DNA from: Luteitalea sp.
GTDB taxonomy: Bacteria > Acidobacteriota > Vicinamibacteria > Vicinamibacterales > Vicinamibacteraceae
NCBI GenBank assembly: GCA_009377495.1
Contig: WHTZ01000001.1
Location: 1 to 54,526, forward strand
Direction of reading: 5' to 3'
DNA: 54,526 nucleotides
Of the stretch, positions 7,052-14,249 are shown piece after piece. A program made the translations under genes and the position numbers. The notes under the pieces were generated by a model. That model ran no database searches. It was not told the origin of the DNA and worked only from the letters and a program-made list of their open reading frames with translations. Position 1 is the first letter of the stretch, and each line of letters starts with the position of its first letter.

Positions 7052-9472
7052 TCATTTCACCTCGAAGCGCTCGGTCAGGCCGCCCTCGGAGCTGTTGCTC
7101 ACACGGATGCGGAACTCACCCGGCTCGATCACCCACCGCATCTGTTCGTCATAGAAGCCCAAGTCAGCCGGGCCCAACGTGAAGCTCACGCGCCGCGTGG
7201 CGCCCGGCGCCAAGGTCAGCCGCTCGAAGCCGCGCAGGCGCTGCACCGGTCGCGTCACGCTCGCCACGACGTCCTGCACATAGAGCTGCACGACCTCATC
7301 ACCAGGTCGACGCCCGACGTTTGCGACCTCGGCAGACACCGTGAGCGTGCCGTCAGCTGCGATGCGCGACGCGCTCACCTGCAAATCGCGCAGCTCGAAG
7401 GTCGTGTAGCTCAATCCGTGACCAAACGGAAAGAGCGGCGTCCAGGGCACGTCCAGGTACTTCGACGTGTACTTGTCGCTCGCCGATGGTGGGCGTCCCG
7501 TGCGCTTGTAATCGTAGTGAATCGGCACCTGCCCCACGTTGCGCGGAAAGGTCACCGGCAGCTTTCCGCCAGGATTCACCTTGCCGAAGAGCACATCGGC
7601 CACGGCGTGTCCCCCTTCCGTGCCCGGAAACCAGGCTTCGAGAATCGCGTCCGCATGCTCCGCGAGCCACGGGATCGCCAGCGGCCGGCCATTCATCAGG
7701 ACGATCGCTGTGGGCTTGTCAACGTGCAACACGCGCTTTGCCAACTCGAGCTGTCGGCCCGGTAGATCGAGCTCGCTCCGAGAGGCCGCTTCGCCGCTCA
7801 TCGCGCCGGTCTCGCCGAGCACGAGAACCACGGCCTCGGCTTCACGCGCGATGCGAACGGCCGCCTCGATGCCTTGGTCGTCGGCCGCCACGCCCTGTAA
7901 CGAGGGGCCTTCCGCCTTCGCGCTTCGCGCTTCGGCGGACTCGCCGTAGCCTTGGCGGAGGCGGTCAGGTCCCTCGTTCGCGCGGCCCTGAGCTTGTCGA
8001 ATGGGCCGCTCGCTACCTACGGGCGACAACAGTGATTCGACCGAGATGGTCACGCCCTCCGCGTAGCGGACGCTGGTCGCGTTCGAGACAGCGGTGCGAA
8101 TGCCCTCGAGCACGGTCACCGCGTCCTCCGGCCGTCCATCGCCAGTCCAGTTGCCGAGGATGCTCTCTCGGTCGTCGGCCAGTGGCCCGATCACGGCGAG
8201 GCTGCCAATGGATGGAGCGAGCGGCAGCCGATTGTTCTCGTTCTTGAGGAGCACCATTGACCGCCCAGCGATCTCTCGCGCGGCGTCGCGGTGCTCCGGT
8301 GTCAGCAACACGCTCCGTTCGCGCGCCTCATCGGCGTACGGCTGCTCGAACAGGCCCGCGCGGAGCTTGACGCGCAGTACACGGCGTACCGCTTCATCGA
8401 TCGTCGCCAGTGACAGGCGCTTCTGATCGACCAGGCGCGCGCCGTGCGTCACGTAAGCGCGGCTCACCATCTCCATGTCGACGCCCGCCTCCAGCGCACG
8501 CGAGGCCGCCTCCGCCTTGTCTCGTGCAATCCCGTGATTGACCAGCTCCACGACCGAGTTGTAGTCGCTGACCACGGCGCCGTCGAAGTGCCATTCGTCG
8601 CGCAGGACCTCCGTGAGCGCAAAGCGATTGGCCGAGGCGGGCACGCCGTTCAGGTCGTTGAACGCGCTCATGATCGTGCCGACGCCAGCATCGACGGCGG
8701 CCTTGAACGGCGGGAAGTAAATCGAACGGAGCGTCCGCTCCGACACGTCAACCGTGTTGTAGTCGCGCCCGGCTTCGGCAGCACCGTACGCCACCCAATG
8801 CTTCGCACACGCCACAACCCTGTTCGGACGGCTGTAGTCATCACCCTGGAAGCCGCGGACGCTGGCGCGCGCCATCACGGCCCCCAAGTAGGGATCCTCC
8901 CCTGCCCCCTCGGCAATTCGGCCCCAGCGCGCGTCCCTCGCGATGTCAACCATCGGCGCGAACGTCCAGTGCACACCGGCCGCGCGCGCCTCCGTGGCCG
9001 CAACGGCCGCGGCCCGCTCGACCGCGTCCGGATCCCAGCTCGCGGCTTCGCCGAGTGGGATGGGAAACAGGGTGCGATAGCCGTGGATCACGTCGAACGC
9101 GAAGATGAGCGGAATGCCGAGGCGAGATTCCTTCACGGCGACACGCTGGAGCTCGTTGACGCGCCGCGCTCCGCGGACATTGAGGGTTGAGCCGAGCAGG
9201 CCGCGTCGCGCCAGCTCGAGGTGCTCCGGTCGGTACTGTCCCTTCGCCTCGCCGTCGAGCTGCTGAAGCTGCCCGAGCTTTTCGGCAAGGGTCATCTTGG
9301 CCAGCAGCGCCTCGATCCGACGCTCGACATCGGCGTCGTTTCGGATGTCTGCATGTGCAGACACCGCCCCGTCGAAGGGCGCCCCCTCGAACGGCGAAAG
9401 CTGGAGCGCGGCGGCGCACAGCAGCGCACCGCAGATGTGTGCAGCGATGCGCATTTCACGGGGACAGGACAC
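7052..9472 (-). CDS. bglX: GH3 beta-glucosidase-like exo-hydrolase, secreted, with inserted peptide
   Basis: A glycoside hydrolase family 3 protein of 806 residues counted from the GTG at 9472. The ATG at 9454 (MRIAAHICGALLCAAALQ) is the better signal-peptide start. The (beta/alpha)8 domain contains the typical KHWVAYGA and the nucleophile Asp303 in VVSDYNSV. The alpha/beta sandwich follows (AGRSMVLLKNENNRLPL ... ELAKRVLHVDKPTAIVLMNGRPLAIPW), and a fibronectin-III-like C-terminal domain ends it (LQVSASRIAADGTLTVSAEVANVGRRPGDEVVQLYV). It would remove terminal beta-glucosyl or xylosyl units in the periplasm. About 40 residues (~487-526) are encoded by an inserted palindromic repeat and are foreign to the family. 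It abuts the upstream TonB receptor, whose TAG overlaps the GTG, indicating an operon. Confidence 0.92.
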   Translation of the reverse strand: MSCPREMRIAAHICGALLCAAALQLSPFEGAPFDGAVSAHADIRNDADVERRIEALLAKMTLAEKLGQLQQLDGEAKGQYRPEHLELARRGLLGSTLNVRGARRVNELQRVAVKESRLGIPLIFAFDVIHGYRTLFPIPLGEAASWDPDAVERAAAVAATEARAAGVHWTFAPMVDIARDARWGRIAEGAGEDPYLGAVMARASVRGFQGDDYSRPNRVVACAKHWVAYGAAEAGRDYNTVDVSERTLRSIYFPPFKAAVDAGVGTIMSAFNDLNGVPASANRFALTEVLRDEWHFDGAVVSDYNSVVELVNHGIARDKAEAASRALEAGVDMEMVSRAYVTHGARLVDQKRLSLATIDEAVRRVLRVKLRAGLFEQPYADEARERSVLLTPEHRDAAREIAGRSMVLLKNENNRLPLAPSIGSLAVIGPLADDRESILGNWTGDGRPEDAVTVLEGIRTAVSNATSVRYAEGVTISVESLLSPVGSERPIRQAQGRANEGPDRLRQGYGESAEARSAKAEGPSLQGVAADDQGIEAAVRIAREAEAVVLVLGETGAMSGEAASRSELDLPGRQLELAKRVLHVDKPTAIVLMNGRPLAIPWLAEHADAILEAWFPGTEGGHAVADVLFGKVNPGGKLPVTFPRNVGQVPIHYDYKRTGRPPSASDKYTSKYLDVPWTPLFPFGHGLSYTTFELRDLQVSASRIAADGTLTVSAEVANVGRRPGDEVVQLYVQDVVASVTRPVQRLRGFERLTLAPGATRRVSFTLGPADLGFYDEQMRWVIEPGEFRIRVSNSSEGGLTERFEVK
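7901..8010. repeat. Palindromic repeat inserted in frame in the GH3 gene
   Basis: Two adjoining palindromes lie inside the coding sequence. The first, 7901-7977, has outer arms CGAGGGGCCT / AGGTCCCTCG and inner arms TCCGCC / GGCGGA. The second, 7982-8010, has arms GCGGCCC / GGGCCGC around a GAGCTTGTCGAA core. The 23 bases 7909-7931 are identical to 45417-45439, and GTAGCCTTGGCG (7946-7957) recurs at 45472-45483. The insert keeps the GH3 frame and encodes RQAQGRANEGPDRLRQGYGE followed by a Ser/Ala-rich stretch. Confidence 0.85.
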
Positions 9473-12400
9473 TAGAAGCTAAACCGTGCTTGGAAATTGA
9501 TCACCCGTCCGGCGAACGCGCTCTGCGACTGTCCGAAATTCGGATTCGGCGTCGTCGGATTGTCGCCGATGACGTTGGCGACCTGGCTCAAGTTGAGCTC
9601 GTTGAACACATTGAAGATATCGGCCCGAATCTCCAACCGTGCGCGATTTCCGAGCACCTGCATCGTCGGCAGCCCGAAGGACTTCTGGAACGTCATGTCG
9701 AAGCCCAGGTAGTGCGGCCCTCGGAAGCTGTTGCGTTCCACGCCGGGCGGCGGTGGAATGGTCCCCCGCTCGAATGGGGAAACCGTGAAGTACTCGTACG
9801 CGCCGCCGGGGAAGTTCCCGTTGGTCCCCATGAACGTCTCGTTGCTGGAGTCGCTGCCTGCACCGCCCAAATACGCCGCAGGCCACAGGCTGCTGTAGCC
9901 GTCGGCAGGGTAGATGATGCCACCACCGGGGACGTCGTACTGCGGGGTCCACGGGAAGCCGCTGTGCCAGTTGAGGATGCCGCTCACCTGCCAGCCTCCG
10001 AGCAGTCTCTCCATTGCGCTGTCGACTTGGAAGAACTGCGGGCTCCACACACCGTACAGCTTGACGTTGTGTCGGACGTCGTAGTCTGAAGGCCCTCGCA
10101 GGTACGACTGATCGAATGGATACTGGCTTATACGGTCACCGTATTCATGCGAACCGGTGTCCCTGGCGCTGCTCAACGCATACTGCGCATCAATCTCGAA
10201 CGAGCCAGAGAACCGACGCTTCAGCCCGAGCAGCATGGCATTGTAGGAGGCGTCACCGTCGTTGGTGGTGTAACCAACGTTTGTCAGCGCGGGGTTCAGA
10301 TTGTCGGGAAAGAACCAGTTCAGGTTGTACCGCCTCGTGTAGTTTCGCGTCTGGCTTCCCTGATAGCCGACGCTCGCCACCCAGCGCGCGCCGAGATCGT
10401 ACTGCGCCTCGAGCGAATAACGGTACGTGGTGGGTGTCGCCAAGTCCTCCTCGATGATTTGGACCGCCTGGGAGCCCGCCGTCGGCAGGTTCGTCTCCGG
10501 ATCGATATCCAGCACCGTGGCGGGGTTGATCGGCCACTCACCGAACTGACTCACATCCTCCGGGATCTCGTACAGAATGTCGTCCCCTTGCAGGTTGACG
10601 GTGCTGAGAAACGGCGCGTTGGCGGCCATGTCCATCAGCACGGCCCCCATGCTGCGCGTGAAGCCGACGCCGAAGCCACCGCGCACGACGAGACGAGAGT
10701 TGTCGGGGAACGGCGTCCAGGCGAAGCCGGCCTGCGGGGCCCAGTTGTTCTGGCTTGCGTTGAAAAGGTTGCTGCCCAGCCGCATGCGCAGGTCGGTCAG
10801 CGTGTTCGGCCCTGTCCCGAGGACGGCATTGCTGATCTCGTCGTTCTTCTCCGAGAGCGGATCGAAGTATTCCCACCTGAGGCCCAGGTTGAGTGTCAGG
10901 TTGGGACGAATCCGCCAGTCATCCTGGACAAAGAACCCCACAATTCCTGAGCGCATGTACTTCAGCACACCCGTCGGCTCGCCCGTTCGCGGGTCGAAAT
11001 TGCCGTTTTCCTGGTACGGCGCGTCGTTTGCGAAGTCCCACACGTTGTGGAAGACGAACGTCGGACGGGCGCCCCACTGGCGGCTGGCATTGTTCTGCTC
11101 CCAGTAGATGTCGGCGCCGAACTTCGTGAAATGGCTCCCGTGGGCCCAGCTCAGGATGTTGCGGAAGTTGTACGTGGTTTGCGCGAACACGCCGGGGCCC
11201 GGCGCGCCCAGATCCGTCACGTCTGCGTTCCCACGCGCATCGATGTTGATCGGCGGCAGCCCCCAGGGTACCTGCGGGTTGCTGTCGATCTCGTCCCAGC
11301 TCCAGCGGCTCGCGGTCAGGCGCGCCTCGTTGACGAACCTGGACGACAGCGTGCGGTTCCACAAGAGCGTCTCGGCGTGATTGAGCCGATCGGTGATCCA
11401 CGCGTTCGCCGAGCGAACGGGCACGCTCTCCGTGTACACCGGCGTTTGGTAGGTGCTGAAGGCGACGAGGTCGCGTACCGTTGCCTGGAAGTCCACACGG
11501 CCGTTGAACTGCTGCGCTCTCTGGTCGGTCGTGCTCAGCGTGTTGACGAACATGACGTCGGGCACGCCGTCCAGCCCATCGCCGGCTGCGGTGGGATCTT
11601 GCGTGCCGAGCGGCGCGTCCAGCGGCGATCCGATGTCGAGGCCCAGCAGGTTGCCGCCGCCGTCGACGATCTCGGCGCACGGGGACACGTTGGCAAAGGC
11701 ACAGTCGGCTCCTTGGGCGACGCTGCTGAACGTGGCACCCATGCCCGGATGACCCGCGATCCTGGCGGCGAGGCTATTCGGCTTCTCGGCCTGGAGCATC
11801 TCGGTGAACTGCGGCGTCTCGTACCAACCGTCCCCGGTCTCGATGGCCGTGCGCGGTTGCCGCTCGTACGAGAAGAAGAAGAACAGCTTGTTGCGTACGA
11901 CCGGACCGCCGACGCTCCCGCCGAACTGTTTGACCCGATCGGGGACACGTGCGGTGTCAGTCACCGGGCCATTCCATTCCTGGAACGAGTTGAGCTCGGG
12001 ATCCGCATATCTCGCAAACAGGCTGCCGTGCCAGTCATTGGTGCCATGTTTGGACACCACCTGGATTTGCGCGCCGCCGGCCCGGGCATGCTCCGCGCTG
12101 TAGCTGCTCGTTTCAACCCTGATCTCCCTGATCGATTCCGTGTTCGGCGTGATGACCGATGCACCGCCCCAGTTGAGGGCGTTCACCGCCACGCCATCAA
12201 TCGTGATGCTGTTCGACGTGGTGCGCCGGCCGCCTGCGCTCACCTGAACCTGATTCTCGGTCTTGAAGATGCTGTCGCTGCCGGTGCCGCCAGGGCCGGC
12301 GTTGCCCGGCAGGTTTTCGGAACCGCCGCCGCTCGCACGCGCGTTGTTCCCGAACGATCCGGGGGTGAGCAGCGCGAGGCGCAGCGGATCGCGACCGTAT

Positions 12401-12849
12401 GACGGGAGCGACTCCACCTGCCTCGTCGTGATCGTCCCGCCGACCGTGCCCCCCGACGTATCGACGAGCGAGACCGCTTCAGCCGACACCGTCACCGTGT
12501 CCTGGGCCCCGCCGACTTCGAGCGCCACGTCAACCGTGTGCATTACTTCGGCCCTGACGCCAACGTTCTCGAGGACCTCGGCCGCGAACCCCTCCTTCTC
12601 CACCGTGACGATGTACTGGCCCGGGACGAGACCGGCGATGGAGTACACGCCACTAGCAGACGTCACAGTGGTTCGAGAGAGCCCCGTTTCCTGGTTGACG
12701 AGCGTGACCGTGGCGTCCGGAATCCGCGCGCCGGAAGGATCCGTCACGGCCCCCTGTATGCCGGCTCGATACTGGGCGCTGGCGACCGCCGCCGGCACCA
12801 ACACGAACATGGCGAGCGCTGCCACTCTCTTGGCAACCATGGCCTTCAT
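9472..12849 (-). CDS. Oar-type TonB-dependent receptor
   Basis: An outer-membrane receptor of 1125 residues. The start is set at the ATG at 12849 because GGAGGAGG lies just upstream and a clean signal peptide follows (MKAMVAKRVAALAMFVLVPAAVASAQ); the longer open frame adds 30 charged residues. A carboxypeptidase-regulatory-like domain follows (AGIQGAVTDPSGARIPDATVTLVNQETG ... YSIAGLVPGQYIVTVEKEGF). Next are a plug (TTRQVESLPSYGRDPLRLALLTPGSF, TSNSITIDGVAVN, ESIREIRVETSSYSAEHARAGGAQIQVVSKHGTN) and a long beta-barrel ending in an aromatic residue (INFQARFSF). Such receptors import large solutes with TonB energy. Overlap with the GH3 gene and divergence from a LacI-family regulator suggest uptake of a glycoside or oligosaccharide. 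Confidence 0.92.
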   Translation of the reverse strand: MKAMVAKRVAALAMFVLVPAAVASAQYRAGIQGAVTDPSGARIPDATVTLVNQETGLSRTTVTSASGVYSIAGLVPGQYIVTVEKEGFAAEVLENVGVRAEVMHTVDVALEVGGAQDTVTVSAEAVSLVDTSGGTVGGTITTRQVESLPSYGRDPLRLALLTPGSFGNNARASGGGSENLPGNAGPGGTGSDSIFKTENQVQVSAGGRRTTSNSITIDGVAVNALNWGGASVITPNTESIREIRVETSSYSAEHARAGGAQIQVVSKHGTNDWHGSLFARYADPELNSFQEWNGPVTDTARVPDRVKQFGGSVGGPVVRNKLFFFFSYERQPRTAIETGDGWYETPQFTEMLQAEKPNSLAARIAGHPGMGATFSSVAQGADCAFANVSPCAEIVDGGGNLLGLDIGSPLDAPLGTQDPTAAGDGLDGVPDVMFVNTLSTTDQRAQQFNGRVDFQATVRDLVAFSTYQTPVYTESVPVRSANAWITDRLNHAETLLWNRTLSSRFVNEARLTASRWSWDEIDSNPQVPWGLPPINIDARGNADVTDLGAPGPGVFAQTTYNFRNILSWAHGSHFTKFGADIYWEQNNASRQWGARPTFVFHNVWDFANDAPYQENGNFDPRTGEPTGVLKYMRSGIVGFFVQDDWRIRPNLTLNLGLRWEYFDPLSEKNDEISNAVLGTGPNTLTDLRMRLGSNLFNASQNNWAPQAGFAWTPFPDNSRLVVRGGFGVGFTRSMGAVLMDMAANAPFLSTVNLQGDDILYEIPEDVSQFGEWPINPATVLDIDPETNLPTAGSQAVQIIEEDLATPTTYRYSLEAQYDLGARWVASVGYQGSQTRNYTRRYNLNWFFPDNLNPALTNVGYTTNDGDASYNAMLLGLKRRFSGSFEIDAQYALSSARDTGSHEYGDRISQYPFDQSYLRGPSDYDVRHNVKLYGVWSPQFFQVDSAMERLLGGWQVSGILNWHSGFPWTPQYDVPGGGIIYPADGYSSLWPAAYLGGAGSDSSNETFMGTNGNFPGGAYEYFTVSPFERGTIPPPPGVERNSFRGPHYLGFDMTFQKSFGLPTMQVLGNRARLEIRADIFNVFNELNLSQVANVIGDNPTTPNPNFGQSQSAFAGRVINFQARFSF

Positions 12850-12979
12850 CGTGCACCTCCTCCACTCCCCGACACGGCGCTGTGCACCCAGTGTCGACCA
12901 CGCGCACAACTCCGGGTCCCGGTCGTTCGCCGCGGTCATCGAAATCCCCCACTTGTGTCGTGACGAGAGAGAATCCTAC

Positions 12980-12991
12980 TAAAACGTTTAA
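12980..12991. promoter_or_regulatory. Candidate LacI-family operator (AAACGTTT)
   Basis: TAAAACGTTTAA at 12980-12991 contains the CG-centred palindrome AAACGTTT, the form of many LacI/CcpA-family operators. It lies in the 242-nt gap between the divergent receptor/GH3 operon and the LacI-family gene, in an AT-rich pocket of otherwise GC-rich sequence. No confident -35/-10 pair was assigned. Confidence 0.5.
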
Positions 12992-13032
12992 CTGATGTGC
13001 ACAGGGTGTATCATTCCCCCGGCCCTTGTCAA

Positions 13033-13062
13033 GCCGGCGCTGTCCAGGCCGGCGCTGTCCAG
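13033..13062 (+). repeat. 15-bp perfect tandem duplication
   Basis: GCCGGCGCTGTCCAG occurs twice in a row (13033-13047 and 13048-13062) in the leader of the LacI-family gene. It is probably a recent slippage duplication and supports placing the gene start downstream of it. Confidence 0.85.
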
Positions 13063-13091
13063 TAGTTGGCTCTGTCAAGCGGGAGACGCCA

Positions 13092-14162
13092 TTGCCCTCA
13101 CGCACTCACGATCCGGCACGACCTTCCGGCAGTCGCATCACGCTGCGCTTTCTCGCCGACCACCTGGGGTTGTCGCCGGCGTCCATCTCCATCGTGTTGA
13201 ACGGCGCGCCGGCCGCCGCAGCCATTCCGCGCGCCACGCAAGAACGCATCCGCGCCGCGGCCGCCCGGTTCGATTACCGGCCCAACACGCTCGCGAAGTC
13301 ACTGCGCCGCCAGCGCAGCTTCACTATTGGTGTGGTGTTGCCGGAGATCAGCGAAGGCTACGCGTCGCTCGTGATGAGCGGCATCGAGGATGAGCTGCTG
13401 CAGGAAGGCTATCTGTACTTCGTCGCGAGCCATCGCCACCGCCCAGACCTCATTGACGAGTACCCGCGGCTCCTCCTCGCGCGGTCGATCGAGGGCTTGA
13501 TTGCCGTGGACACGCCGTGCACGCAGCCGCTCCCGGTGCCGGTGGTGGCGGTCTCGGGCCATCGTCACACGGCAGGCGTGACCAATATTGTCGTCAACCA
13601 CGAGCGCTCCGCCGCGCTCGCACTCGAGCATCTTCACGCGCTCGGGCACGGCCGCATCGCCTTCATCAAGGGACAGGCGTTCAGCTCGGACACTGCCGTA
13701 CGCTGGCGTGCCATCCGACTCGCGGCTCGGCGGCTCGGCCTCAGGCTCGACCCCTCGCTCACGGCGCAGCTCGAGGGCGACAGCCCGTTCCCGGAGCTTG
13801 GCTATCAGGTGACCCGCCGGCTGGTCAGCAACGGCCGTGCGTTTAGCGCGCTCTTCGCCTTCAACGACATCTCCGCCATTGGCGCCGTCCGTGCGCTCCG
13901 CGAGGCTGGTCTTCGCGTCCCCGAAGACGTCTCCGTCGTGGGCTTCGACGATATCCCGAGCGCGGCCTACCAGCACCCCGGCCTCACGACCGTGCGACAG
14001 CCGCTCAGGGAGATGGGCAAGCTGGCGGCGCAAATCATGCTGAAGCGGATCGAATCAACGGCGGCTCCCGACTATCCGCGCGTCGTGAGCGTCGACCCCG
14101 AGCTCATCGTCCGAGGCACCACGGCGCAGCGTGCAGAAGACCATCAGCGGCGACGGAAGTAG
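13092..14162 (+). CDS. LacI-family transcriptional regulator
   Basis: A 356-residue repressor-type protein from the TTG at 13092, chosen because GGGAG lies 7 nt upstream and the helix-turn-helix then starts near the N-terminus. The longer frame from 13026 would run through the tandem duplication. The DNA-binding headpiece is ITLRFLADHLGLSPASISIVLNG, with hinge FDYRPNTLAKSLRRQRS. A periplasmic-binding-protein-like sensor domain follows (IGVVLPEISEGYASLVMSGIEDELLQEGY ... ALFAFNDISAIGAVRALREAGLRVPEDVSVVGFDDIP ... TTVRQPLREMGKLAAQIML). It most likely controls the divergent TonB receptor/GH3 operon in response to a sugar. The inducer is unknown. A terminator hairpin begins at the base after the stop codon. 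Confidence 0.92.
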   Translation: MPSRTHDPARPSGSRITLRFLADHLGLSPASISIVLNGAPAAAAIPRATQERIRAAAARFDYRPNTLAKSLRRQRSFTIGVVLPEISEGYASLVMSGIEDELLQEGYLYFVASHRHRPDLIDEYPRLLLARSIEGLIAVDTPCTQPLPVPVVAVSGHRHTAGVTNIVVNHERSAALALEHLHALGHGRIAFIKGQAFSSDTAVRWRAIRLAARRLGLRLDPSLTAQLEGDSPFPELGYQVTRRLVSNGRAFSALFAFNDISAIGAVRALREAGLRVPEDVSVVGFDDIPSAAYQHPGLTTVRQPLREMGKLAAQIMLKRIESTAAPDYPRVVSVDPELIVRGTTAQRAEDHQRRRK

Positions 14163-14195
14163 AAAAACGGGGGCTGTGTCCCCGTTTTTGTTTTT
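14163..14195 (+). terminator. Intrinsic terminator behind the LacI-family gene
   Basis: AAAAACGGGG (14163-14172), a 7-nt loop, then CCCCGTTTTT (14180-14189) and a further T-run after one G. The 10-bp stem is perfect and directly touches the TAG stop. It belongs to the same hairpin family as 7011, 29934 and 39937. Confidence 0.85.
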
Positions 14196-14249
14196 CTCGC
14201 GCTGGCTTGGCATACTGCAGGCTGTTCAGCATGCCCGGAGGGCTCTCCG

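Noticed and set aside
11047..12402. 451-codon frame on the plus strand opposite the TonB receptor
   Set aside because: Composition is a shadow of the receptor's codon pattern; no signal peptide, start signal or family motif.
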